64,000 nt of DNA from Liopterus haemorrhoidalis (Eukaryota > Arthropoda > Insecta > Coleoptera > Dytiscidae), in contig OZ020611.1 of the NCBI GenBank assembly GCA_963971575.1, positions 221,146,260 through 221,210,259 on the forward strand, written 5' to 3'. Made by a program: the position numbers and the translations under genes. Under the pieces are notes generated by a model. That model was given only the letters and a program-made list of their open reading frames with translations, searched no databases and was not told where the DNA came from. Below are positions 1 to 9,754 of this stretch, one piece after another. How positions within the stretch are numbered: position 1 is the stretch's first letter; each line of letters begins with the position of its first letter.

Positions 1-720
1 CTGGTAAATAGAGTAGTTGCGGTATCATTACTATTTTTGGACAGAAAATCTTGATTAAGCAATAAAGTATTAGCTGGTGCGTTAGCAATTTCCAACAATT
101 TTCCTTCCATAAAACTTGACATTTTCTACGAATTACTTTAGGCAGCCGACGCAACAAGCTCAAATATAATTTTTAGTAACTGTAACATCTTGCGGTAAAT
201 ATTCATAATACACAATACTACGATAATCGAAAAACAGTGAGAACTTTAACGTTCGATCGAACATAGCGTGCTTTTTTGGGTCTTGGTTCATTTGGAAGCT
301 TCCATTGAGATGAATGAGCCTTTGTTCGATGTCATAATCGTACAACCGCGTCTCGTCACCCGTTATGATGCGTTGGAACACATTGACGACATCAACTACC
401 ACATCAAACAAATTTTGCTGCCTTTTGCTCCACTCGCCTCATGCCCAAAATTTTAGTGAAAATTTCTTCGCATGAACTATACGATATAACAACTTCTTCA
501 ACAACCTCTCTAATTGTAATATATGCGACATTTATCAAGAATTTTTTTCTTAAGTTCTTCCCCATTTTTCCGGTGATTGAAGTACTGGGTCTCCCAACTC
601 TATCATCATCTTCAACTGATTCACAGACATCTTTAAAGCTTTTAAACCATTGTTAAATCGCTCGCTCATTCATACTCGACTCACCAAATGACTTCTGCAA
701 CATATTGTTTTATCCCTCAT
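1..720 (-). pseudogene. mariner transposase relic, cut by the window edge
   Basis: The minus strand reads as a mariner-family (DD34D) transposase broken by several frameshifts. Around 440-660 the helix-turn-helix/linker region is visible (VGRPST, then ISYSSCEEI-like and ILGMRRVE). At 160-411 comes the first catalytic motif, GDETRLYDYD, with its Asp near 356, followed by LFFDYRSIVYYEYLPQ. At 1-135 the region that should hold the second catalytic Asp reads ANAPANT, so that Asp is replaced by Ala. The third Asp lies outside the window. No terminal repeat is seen. The enzyme would cut and paste its element at TA sites, but this copy is dead. Confidence 0.85.
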
Positions 721-753
721 TATATTAAAATAAAAAAACGTCGAATATACATA

Positions 754-1161
754 CAGGCTCTTCTAAACGATTAGGTGGAACTAAATGGAAATTTCGTTTT
801 TTTAGGTTGTCATGATGATCACGGGATCTTGCTTGGTTTACTACAGGTTTGGTATCTGATAATTTAAAATTCCAACTGTGAAACTATGGAAACGAATGAC
901 ATATGTCAAAAATTTTAACACATTTTTCAATATTTTGAAGACAAAAAAAAATAAATAGATGGGAAATTTTTATTAAGAATGACACAAAAAATCAAAATAT
1001 AAAGAAAATTACATTTTAAAATCATATTAACTTTAACCAAAAAATGTTTATTGTAAGTATGTTTTACAAAGCCTAAACAAAATGGCCAAAAAGTACGAAT
1101 CAAACGATGAAAGTAACTAGATTGTAAAATCTAGTTCCGCCTAAACGTTTGGAATAGCCCA
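754..1161. mobile_element. TA-flanked MITE, 408 bp
   Basis: Imperfect terminal inverted repeats of about 32 bp match at roughly 25 positions: the left end begins CAGGCTCTTCTAAACG and the right end finishes GTTTGGAATAGCCCA. A TA dinucleotide flanks each end (752-753, 1162-1163), as expected for a Tc1/mariner-mobilised MITE. There is no coding capacity. A related right end is present at 41760-41800. Confidence 0.7.
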
Positions 1162-1566
1162 TAAATACAACTCTTTAATTAGCTATCAAATCTAAAATAC
1201 GCATCCAATATGGCTGCCAATTGAGACGGTCATCAAAGACAGATTAACCAACACGCAACAAAACGTTTATCAATACGACAAATGCGCGGGAACTTTGAAC
1301 ACGAAGGGAACAAAAGTTGCACGTTCTTTTTTATCACACCTTGTATATCAAAGGAAATCAATGCGCGAAGTACAGTTCGATTATCTAAAGTAGTTCAGTC
1401 AAGGTCATATTCGAATTATCAAAGTACGTGTGACGTAATTAATACTACAGGTAAAACAACAAATTTTGACATGCTTCATTTGTATTTCTCTTACTATTTT
1501 GCCAATGTGAGTGAGAGAGAAGCACGTCAGTACGTTAATTATTATTTCAGTCATATGACCTTGACA

Positions 1567-1604
1567 GTCCAATTATCCAGAGATGTCCCTCTGGATAATT
1601 GGAC
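1567..1604. repeat. perfect 16-bp hairpin
   Basis: GTCCAATTATCCAGAG and its exact reverse complement are separated by 6 bases. It sits 13 bp upstream of the 5' end of the first HINE-1 copy, but it is absent at the same position in other copies, so it belongs to the flanking DNA. It could be a tiny palindromic insertion or an RNA hairpin. Confidence 0.8.
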
Positions 1605-1617
1605 TTCAGCTGTTTTT

Positions 1618-2545
1618 AGGGTTTTGTAGGTATGACCAAAAAACCCTTATACCGTCATTTTGTCGTCTGACTGTCTGTCGGTCTCTCTGTCTATCTGTTC
1701 GGTAAAAATTGTAGCCAAACGGCTAAACCTAGAGAGTTGAAATTTGGCATGCTTGTACAACTCTTTGACCCGCACATAGGAAAAATACTAAAACATCTAA
1801 AAAACATATCCCCCTAAAAATATAAACAAAAATGTGCTCATCGAAAACAAAAATATTTTTTTAAAATTCTGAGTAGGGTATCAAATGATAGCCCTTAGTA
1901 CGTGGATTAACGATCAAATTTTTATTTTTGCAAAATAAATTATTTTAAAGCGATTTACGCCAAAAAGTGTACAAAAAAAAATTTGTCCCACACCCTGTAG
2001 CTCAGATGGTTTAAACTAAAAATCTAAAAAAATTCTAAGTAATGTATATTGGTGTGAACCGAAATAGTACAACAGGAATTTTTGATCAAATTATGTTTTC
2101 GGAAAATGACGCATATTTTGTGGTTTTTGGTTCACAAAGTACAAAAGTACAATGTAAGACACCCACACGCAAGGCGTACGATAGTGTAGTGGTTAGAGCA
2201 CTGGCGTCGTAAGCTAAAATTCGCTGGAAACGAAGGGTTTTGAGTATGGAGAGAATTTTATTTTTTCTGTTTTTTTTTGCATTTTTATTATGTTAAAATT
2301 ATTTTGTCAAAATTCTAGTAATGTTATGACAAATGTTGCATTTAATTTTTAAAAGAGTAAATTTAATAACCAGTCTTATTATATGATTAACAGACGATAA
2401 ATTATTTTAAAAATATCGTTCATTTTGCCGTGATTACTACAAAGTAAAATTTGTCCTACACACTCAGCATGCCGCCTTCACTTATTATATACCTGTGAAA
2501 CTATGAAATGTGTGAATATTCACATTTCACATCAATTTTTCTTTT
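1618..2545 (+). mobile_element. HINE-1 copy 1 (Helentron-like nonautonomous element)
   Basis: The copy starts with AGGGTTTTGTAGGTATGACC, passes through a short GTCT-rich stretch (1668-1702), and ends with TACCTGTGAAACTATG, the inverted counterpart of the 5' end. A palindrome TGTGAATATTCACA (2511-2524) and TTTCACATCAATTTTT follow. Subterminal inverted repeats, a GTCY microsatellite and a 3' stem-loop are the hallmarks of Helentron-associated elements such as Drosophila DINE-1/mini-me. It encodes no protein. The 3' variant containing GCATGCCGCCTTCAC is shared with the copies at 16.5 kb and 62.8 kb. Confidence 0.75.
2174..2252 (+). repeat. tRNA-like segment within HINE-1 copy 1
   Basis: TAGTGTAGTGGTTAGAGCA resembles a pol III A box. 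About 45 bp downstream, GGGTTTTGAGTATGG stands where a B box is expected but is degenerate. The position inside HINE-1 is the same as that of the better tRNA-like segments near 17.0, 55.0 and 63.2 kb. It does not fold as a complete tRNA. Confidence 0.5.
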
Positions 2546-2798
2546 GTGACCAGTTCACAAAATGCGTTGTGCAACTTTATTATTTTAAATGGGAACACAC
2601 AATTTGTTATTATTTAGTCGCTGCATTCATGTGGTTATAATGGACACCTTGCGTTTGTCAATCCCCTTTTCATTTTACTAGCCAAAAAGTAAATTTAAAC
2701 AGTTTGCTTGCAATGAACTTAGTTACCTGAGGAGTTGTACGGGTTTTTCTTGGATTTCCACCGAAATAAATATAATATTAATTATGTAAATTCTTTAT

Positions 2799-2838
2799 TA
2801 AAGCGACTAGTTTCGCTCATTCGAGCATTATCAAGCTA
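2799..2838 (-). ncRNA. hammerhead-like motif in the left arm
   Basis: The minus strand reads CTTGATAATGCTCGAATGAG and continues CGAAACTAGTCGC. This gives a core-like UUGAUAA, a GCUC/GAGC hairpin, GAAA, and a GUC cleavage-type triplet. Penelope-like elements are known to carry hammerhead ribozymes in this part of their LTR-like repeats. The core departs from the consensus CUGAUGA at two positions, so activity is uncertain. Confidence 0.45.
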
Positions 2839-3120
2839 TAAAAAAAAAATATGAAGATAGAAAAATATAATTTTAAAATATAAATAGATCAAATGATGAT
2901 AAAAATAAAAATATAAAAAATTATAAAAAACATAAAAACGTACCTGATTGTCAAAAATGATAAATGCAAATAAATAATAAATAAATAAAAGTTAGCATAA
3001 TGGTCAAAATACGCGGTAAAACCTTGTCAGAAAATAAAATGGAGTATGCTAACGGTTGCTTAGGCAAGTCATAACTTTTGAAAAATCAATGTAGCCAGAA
3101 ACTTAGCCCACCGAGCCACC

Positions 3121-3769
3121 TTGTTATCGCACAACAAATTCCACCATGATAATTTTAATTCCATTCACAAAGCACTGAGAACGAATTCCTACCCAAGAAA
3201 ACTCATAGACAATATCATAAATACTTACTCCATGAACATCCATACCCCTGATAATACAAACAGACCACAGGACACAAATTATACTTACATTTCCGCCCCA
3301 CATATACCAAAATTGACAAGACAATTACAAAGAATACTGACACCACTCAAAATAAAAATTGCTATAAAAAATACCAACAGTATAAGAAATACCATTTTTA
3401 CAAATATCAAAGATAAAATTGACAGACTAGACAGACCCAACATTCATACCAAATTACGTGCTCTGAATGTTCCAAAAGATATATCGGGGAATCAAAACAA
3501 TATTTGAAAAAAAGAATATCTCAACACATTACCAATATTAAAAACAACAACCAGGAACATTCAGGATTATGTTTACATATTTTGGAAACTGGACATGACG
3601 CTAATTTTTATACAACCGCACGCATTCTAGCGGAAGAATGCAACACTTACAAACGTAAATTTATTGAAAATTGTTTTATCTTCATTACCGACCAGAATTT
3701 AAACGTTCAGACTAATTTTAACAATACACATCGGACGTATTCAAAAGTTATGACTTGCCTAAGCAACCG
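3121..3769 (+). pseudogene. Penelope-like ORF: end of RT and GIY-YIG endonuclease
   Basis: The first part (3121-3440) corresponds to the C-terminal end of the reverse transcriptase and the linker, with KLTRQLQRIL as a family landmark. A frame change near 3445 leads into YQITCSECSKRYIGESKQYL, the start of a GIY-YIG endonuclease with the Cys residues typical of Penelope-like proteins. The endonuclease continues through LKKRISQHITNIK and HILETGHDANF to the point where the right arm begins. The 5' two thirds of the RT are absent. The combination RT plus GIY-YIG is diagnostic for the family. Confidence 0.85.
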
Positions 3770-3982
3770 CTGCATTTTATTTTCTGACAAGGTTTTACCG
3801 CGTATTTTGACCATTATGCTAACTTTTATTTATTTATTATTTATTTGTATTTATCATGTTTGACAATCAGGTACGGTTTTATGTTTTTTATAATTTTTTA
3901 TATTTTTATTTTTATTTTTATCATCATTTGATCTATTTATATTTTCAAAATTATATTTTTCTATCTTCATATTTTTTTTTTA

Positions 3983-4024
3983 TAGCTTGATAATGCTTGA
4001 ATGAGCGAAACTAGTCGCTTTAAT
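3983..4024 (+). ncRNA. hammerhead-like motif in the right arm
   Basis: This is the plus-strand counterpart of the motif at 2799-2838, differing by one base in the hairpin loop region (GCTTGAATGAGC instead of GCTCGAATGAGC), which weakens stem II. GAAAC and GTC follow in the same spacing. Confidence 0.4.
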
Positions 4025-4603
4025 AAAGAATTTACATAATTAATATTATATTTATTTCGGTGGAAATCCAAGAATAACCCGTACAACTCCTATTACATAA
4101 CCACCACTAATCTTATACATTCAATAGTTACCTGAGGTTAAATAAGAGCTGTTAATCTTTCAACATATATTTTTAAAGTGATCTTGTTAATTATAAACAA
4201 ACATACTTTAACCTGCCCCACGCCTGACTTGAATGAAGGTTCCGTGATCAACCGCAGCAAGTCACTGTCGTGTGATAATATCATATCACCCCTCTGCTTG
4301 ATTTCCCAGTACTGACTAAATTATGAATTATTCGTGTGAAAATTTTAGGTGTGATATTTGTGAAAAGAGGTAGGTATATATGCATGCTATATTTGCAAGT
4401 GTTAGAATCATTAGGGTGTACATATAATCGTATCACGAATTGAACGAGCTGTTGGTTTCGCTTGTTTCAATTAATGTTTGCTGATTGTTATATGTGTAAT
4501 GATTAGTAATTAGCGAATTATAAGACACAGTAATATATCTTCTAAAATCGAAACTGAAGCATAATATGTTAATTTTAGCCTGTAAAATATACAGTCAAGT
4601 CTT

Positions 4604-6466
4604 AGTTTAGTTTAGTTTAGTTTAGTTTTATTCTTGTCTTTCATGTACATAAATATTACATAATAACAATGTACAACAATAATACTATTACATGAAAAGA
4701 AAGTCAATACATAATAATATAAGAAACTATTTAAAACATTAGAGATATGGACAGTGAAAAAAAAAATGAATAAACAGTAATCAACAATAATTATGGAAAT
4801 TATCTAAAAAAATCCTTAACGTCATACAATTCTCTTTCAATTAGGTATTTTTTAACATTGGTCTTGAAGATGAGTGCATTTTTTGACCACTTTATTTCAT
4901 CAGGAAGCGCATTATAGTATTTACAGCAATTGAAATGGGCACCTCTTTGGTAACAGGTTAAATTGTGTGGCCTTGGGACTAGTGCATCTTTGTTCCTTGT
5001 GTTATGGGAATGTTCGATTTTTAGGAACAGTTGTTTGTTTTTGTAGACGAACATACAAAGAGATAGAATATATTCTGCTGGTTGAGTTAATATATTGTCA
5101 CGTGGGTGGTTTGATTCAGACACAACTCCTGGATTCAACATAACAAATTTATTAATTATGTATATTACATTTACAATATAATGTTGGAATTGGTCCATGG
5201 AGTTGGGGAAGTCTTCGGTCCACCCCGTGTTGGCCAGGATCGGCTTGGACCTATCTCCGAGGCGGGGGCTACCCATCCGGGAGTCGAGGAGCCTGGAGAT
5301 ATCTTCTCACACTCACATGGTCACTATGTGGTTGGCGTCACTCTCGATACTAGAATCCGGCGTCGGTGTCGTGATCGTCACCTTCGGGACTAATACGTGC
5401 AGTAGAGTTGGCTATGTTCTACTACCTCAATATTCTCGACATCCATCTATTAAGTACCGAAAGTTAACCCAGTTCCAATATTCATTTGTCATGACAAATA
5501 TTTCCTCATTATGAAATTGTGATGATCTGCAATTTCTTAATCAGGTCACATACGTCAGACGCTGACGAATAGTTTTTAATCAGACAGCTGACCGTCACAA
5601 TGTCTAGATGTCGTAATCCTGACCTAGGATTACCTATGTGACAATATTAAGTTGGGTGAAATATTTCTTGCATGAGTCTTTGGAGTTCAGCGATTGAAGG
5701 ACTCGTATTGCTGACTTTTGGAGACGAAATACTTGTTTGCAATTAGTCGATTGGCCCCAGTGGATAATATTGTACTTTAAATGTGAGTGGAAGCATGAAA
5801 AGTATACATTCTTTAACACTTGCTACAATTCAGTTTCAACGACCTTAGGAGGAATAAACATGAGCACAACCTTCTACACAGTTTATCGATGTGGTCTGTC
5901 CAGTTAATGTTTTTGTCTAGCGTTAGTCCTAGTACGAGTGAGGTATCCGATATTTTTACTTTTTGATTTTCAAAATTTAATTGCTTAGGCGGAATGAATT
6001 TATGTTGTGGTGTTTTGAAGACTACACAGGATGTCTTATCAATATTTAAGGTTAATTTATTTTTATTTGCCCATGAGCATCCACATGGGCAAATTTTCAT
6101 TACGTCATTAAAGGAGGTTTCAATATCTGTCGTGTTTTTACATCAAGTAAGGAAACTATTGTCGTCAGCAAATGAAGTCACGGTTAAGTTTGTCATATTT
6201 GTAAAATAATTAGGTAAGTCACTTCCGTAAATTAAAAATAGAGTAGAAGCCAAGACACTTCCTTGTGGGGCACCTAGGGTAACAGACTTTTTGTCGGAAA
6301 AATGTGACTTGTTTTTAATGTCTATCGAGGTGAATTGGGTTCTGTCAGTAAAGTAAGACTTGATCCAGTCTAATGCGATTCCTCTTATTCCGTATCGCTC
6401 CATTTTCATGAATAAAATATCATGATGAATGCAGTCAAAGGCTTTACTCAAGTCTAAAAAAATTGT
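4604..6466 (-). mobile_element. 5'-truncated Jockey/CR1-type LINE, split by a solo LTR
   Basis: On the minus strand the RT runs from DLSKAFDCIHHDI (near 6450), through GAPQGSVLASTLFLIYGSDL and FADDNSFL (the catalytic FADD, near 6155), to LVLGLTLDKNINWTDHIDKL and the C-terminal HTRNKDALVPRPHNLT region ending near 4800. Frames change near 6140 and 5815. The RT is cut in half by the LTR at 5096-5643. The 3' end finishes in a pentanucleotide tail, AAACT repeats on the minus strand (4604-4630), as many LINEs do. The 5' end is truncated inside the RT, so the endonuclease is missing. Confidence 0.85.
5096..5643 (-). mobile_element. solo LTR, 548 bp, inserted in the LINE
   Basis: The segment begins TGTCACG and ends ATGTGACA, with ATAT duplicated on both sides (5092-5095, 5644-5647). 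A 4-bp ATAT target is usual for some insect Gypsy-type retrotransposons. An AATAAA lies near the 3' end on the minus strand (about 5151-5157), which suggests minus orientation. No internal retroviral-type coding sequence or second LTR is present, so this is what remains after LTR-LTR recombination. The minus-strand ORF at 4800-5276 is a chance fusion of LTR and LINE sequence. A second copy lies at 13378-13914. Confidence 0.75.
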
Positions 6467-6689
6467 TCTGTGCTAGCTTATTATTCGCTAATAAAATATT
6501 TGTGACTGCTTTCTTTATTCGCGACTGAGAAATTCATTATCCACCGGTCTCGCGAATTACAATCAAGTGTTTGAAAAATTCCTACATGTTTAAATTTATG
6601 TGAAATGAAAATTTTCAAACATTTCAAGGTTTTGTAGGTGTTTATTAAGATAACTTTTGAAAGAATAATCACTTGCTTCCATCTAAAGA

Positions 6690-8280
6690 CTTACAAGTGT
6701 ACTTAATTACTTTTTCCAATCAGTCACATAAATATTATAAGCATGATTTTGCAAAAAAATCAACAACTTTCGAAATTATTATCAGAGCAAAAATTCCTGT
6801 CATCCAACTAACATCAATCTGCAATACTCAGAATTTTTTTAGAATTTTTTCTGGTTTCTAAATAGAGGGGCAAGAGTATTTTAGCATATTTTTTGCAAAA
6901 ATCGTGTTAAAAAAAAAACACTACTTTTCGTTCCTTAATCTACGTGCTTTCTTTTGTTACCACAAAACAAATTTTAAAATAATTATTCTTTTCAACAAAA
7001 CAAAAAATTTGGTCCGAATTTTTATTCCTGTTCTCATCAATGTACATTATTGGGAATTTTTCAGATTTATTGATCAACCCCTGTGAGAAATAGTGAGGAA
7101 CAAATGTTTTTTGACATATTTTTGGCAAAAATCATGTTAAAATAAAGGAATTAAAAAAAGAAACTTATTTTTGTTCCATACTGTACGTGTTAAGGACTCT
7201 GTTTTGATTGCACACAGTAAATTTAAGAAATATATATTTTTTCAAGGACACAAATATTCTATTTTTTTTGATTAACTCTTACGGAGCGGTGCGAGTTAAA
7301 ATGTACCCCACAAAATTTGAATAAAATAATCGTTCTTGAGTTTTATAAATACCATAAATACTTTATTTACCTACTTATGAAACAATGTAGGTAAATATTT
7401 TTTTCAGTTTTTATTTGAAACACCTACTATTAATTAATTATTATTATTGTTTATTTTAGAAGTAAAGGGCGGAGTCAACTTCGGTGAATTCCCTGATTTT
7501 TGCAAAGCAGCTACCACCTAAGTACCCGCTTCAGTCTGAATCTGGACATCGGGCAGGACGGACGTATCAGGTTGGGCGTATACTATGCTTTTCTAGAAAT
7601 TTAGTTGGTTAGTATGAAACAGGATTTTATGAATGTTGAACGTATGAAAACTTGCAAAAAAATTGCAATTGAAAATTTTGTAAGTTCAGCTAAAAAACAT
7701 TTTTAATATATTCCATAGTAAACCTGAATATAAATTATTAATAAATTATTTATTTACGATAAAATAAAAATGGGGTACATTTGTACCCCACACCGCAACC
7801 AAAGGACACCGTAACGTAAGGGTTAACTAATCTGATGCAAAATTCCATGTTAAGCTATTCCGGTACCCATCAATGTAAATTACTGAGATTTTTTCCAGAT
7901 TTTAAATCAAGGATGGGAGACACATTTTTGTCAAAAGTCCTATAAAAAAAAAAAAGATTTTTCAAAAATTAAATTTATTGGTTAAGGCATGCATTAAGAG
8001 GTTTCACACAATATTGCTATTAATTTGATGCATCACTCAAAAATTTTAAATAATATTTATTTTTCGTAAAATACATATTTGTTTATATTTATCCCACGAT
8101 GTATTTTTTGAACTCTCAATAGTTTTTCTATATTTAGGTCAAAGAGTTGTTCAAGCATACCAATTTTCAACTTTATTGGTTTAGCCGTTTGGCAACAATT
8201 TCTATCGTGTATATAAATGAGACAGACAGACATTTGATTGACGTTATAAGGGTTTTTTGATTCTACCTAAAACATCCTAA
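6690..8280 (-). mobile_element. long HINE-1 variant, split by a piggyBac-type MITE
   Basis: The high-coordinate end carries the HINE-1 5' block in reverse: CAATTTCTATCGTG, a short GACAGACAGACA tract (8218-8231) and CTACCTAAAACATCCTA. Inside, a unit of about 250 bp recurs several times. Its landmarks are CATCAATGTACATTATTG, a pyrimidine-rich AACCCCT stretch, and GTTCCTTAATCTACGTG. The same repeated unit occurs at 20.6-22.0 kb and 58.9 kb. I do not see a clear 3' hairpin end near 6690. It is interrupted at 7276-7822. Confidence 0.6.
7276..7822. mobile_element. piggyBac-type MITE, 547 bp, in TTAA
   Basis: Both ends sit in TTAA (7272-7275 and 7823-7826). The inner ends are CTCTTACGG and CGTAACGTAAGGG, a short inverted repeat. 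The subterminal blocks GTACCCCAC (near 7303) and GTACCCCACACCGC (near 7785) are also related, in direct orientation. TTAA targeting is characteristic of piggyBac. No transposase is seen. Removing it rejoins the host HINE-1 sequence. Confidence 0.65.
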
Positions 8281-8426
8281 AAATAAAAAGCAATTTTAAG
8301 AACAATTTAAAATTTTAATAATATGCATGCGTCTCCTCTCTAACGACCACACAGTTTCTTTCAAATCACTCTTAAAGACAAACTATAGACCCATATAGAC
8401 ACTAGTTAAATTTCAGGGCGGTGCTA

Positions 8427-8709
8427 GTCTTGAGCAATGCAACATGCCATTCACGCGAACTTGAAGTCACTCATCCTAACATAAAAGTGATATTTTTGCC
8501 TACAAACACTACAGCCTTTTGTTCAACCCATGGACCAATACATAATTGAGTCTTTCAAATCTGATTTTCAAAAGAAAACTTCAAGAAGCAGCTACTGAAT
8601 ATCAGGTCGAATTAAAGAATCGGTTAGAGGTGACAAAACAAGAAACTATAACTAAGTTTTTACCTAAAGCAGTACTTAAGCCAGTATCTAAACCTAATGA
8701 TAATAATTA
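8427..8709 (+). pseudogene. pogo/Tigger-type transposase C-terminal relic
   Basis: Read with two frame changes, this gives SNATCHSRELEVTHPNI, then KVIFLPTNTTAF, then VQPMDQYIIESFKSDF, and a charged C-terminal tail to a stop at 8709. The series DNAxxH, FLPxNTT, QPxDQxxI is the signature of the pogo/Tigger/jerky (DDE_1) transposases. The position expected to be the catalytic Asp of DNA is Ser here. The upstream CENP-B-like DNA-binding part and both termini were not found. Confidence 0.75.
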
Positions 8710-9754
8710 ACTTTTGATTTGTTAAATTAGGTCTATTTAAAAGTTTTCAGTAGTCATTTATTTTTTTCATAATCTTGGAAACTATCTCCGCTAATCCTAT
8801 ACATTTTACTATGTTTATTTTATTTAATCATGGTTTTCGTATTTCCAGCATATCAGTCGAATGTATCCCTTGCATCCCTTGAATGTATCAATAATGAGCT
8901 TTGAGTGTACCTTAAATGCCAAAAGTGTTGTTATGAAATGACTACTTCTCTTTCTTCTATGTGTTCTATTGATAGAGGTTGGAAATCATTGAGACATTTT
9001 CATATTGAATACTGCGTCTCGAAATAAATCTTCTAGATAAACATCCAAACCACTGACCTAGATATTTTAAGTGTTTGAAGTCCTACTCCTAGTTCTCTTG
9101 CCCAGCAATTAAATATATTCTTGAAGTGGAGGTGGAAAGGATTGAACCAATTTACCGGTGCTCCGTACGTGCTACGAAACCACAGAAGTTTGCTTTATAT
9201 TTAAATAATCCTAAACTAACTTGATAAAATGATTTTGGCAAAGGTAAAAATGTAAAAATATTTTAAAATTACGTGTCTGGATTTCATAGTAATCTTTGCC
9301 ATAAAAATGCATCTATGTATATATCCAACAATACATTTTATTTGGATCAGTGTAAAACTGTAAAAATATTGCCTGAATGTCGAGACATATGCAGGTAAAA
9401 GTGCCAAGTTAGGCTTTGCGACTTACATGCATTTTGATAGAAAGTAATGTCAATATCCAATAGTGTTGGATTTTACTAGGATCACAGTAAATATTTGAAA
9501 ATATTGCAATGTTTTCTATAGACAGAGAATGTCAGAAGCAATGTCAAATGGTTAGATTCAATACATGTGTGGCTCTAGTCGATTATGTTGGCTATATACG
9601 AATTTGAACCGTAGTTTTGAGCATACAGTATATTATTTACATGCGTTATAATCTCAAAACATGATGAATTCTATGGTCTAGACGAGCACATCCACGATAC
9701 AGGGCAGTTAAATAAACGAATATTATAATAATAGCGAGGTGGAGTTCAATTATA
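8710..9754. other. no recognisable feature
   Basis: AT-rich sequence with no family signature that I recognise on either strand. Short ORFs here are no longer than expected by chance. Confidence 0.5.

Larger units (their letters stand above)
2733..4125 (+). mobile_element. 5'-truncated Penelope-like element with inverted arms
   Basis: Two nearly identical arms of about 351 bp lie in inverted orientation (2731-3081 and 3741-4091) around a short coding core. A perfect 12-bp duplication, AGTTACCTGAGG, flanks the whole (2721-2732 and 4126-4137). About 34 bp separate the right arm from the duplication. Inverted terminal copies of an LTR-like segment, a short 3' tail and target duplications of roughly this length are typical of Penelope-like retroelements. 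The arm sequence was presumably copied in inverted orientation at the truncated 5' end during insertion. Confidence 0.85.

Noticed and set aside
4800..5276. 158-residue minus-strand ORF as one protein
   Set aside because: Its N-terminal half is solo-LTR sequence and its C-terminal half is LINE; the join is the insertion boundary near 5096.
5197..5514. 105-residue plus-strand ORF and its counterpart at 13387-13740
   Set aside because: Both lie in the LTR. The frame is partly conserved only because the LTR copies are similar; there is no known domain and the likely LTR orientation is opposite.
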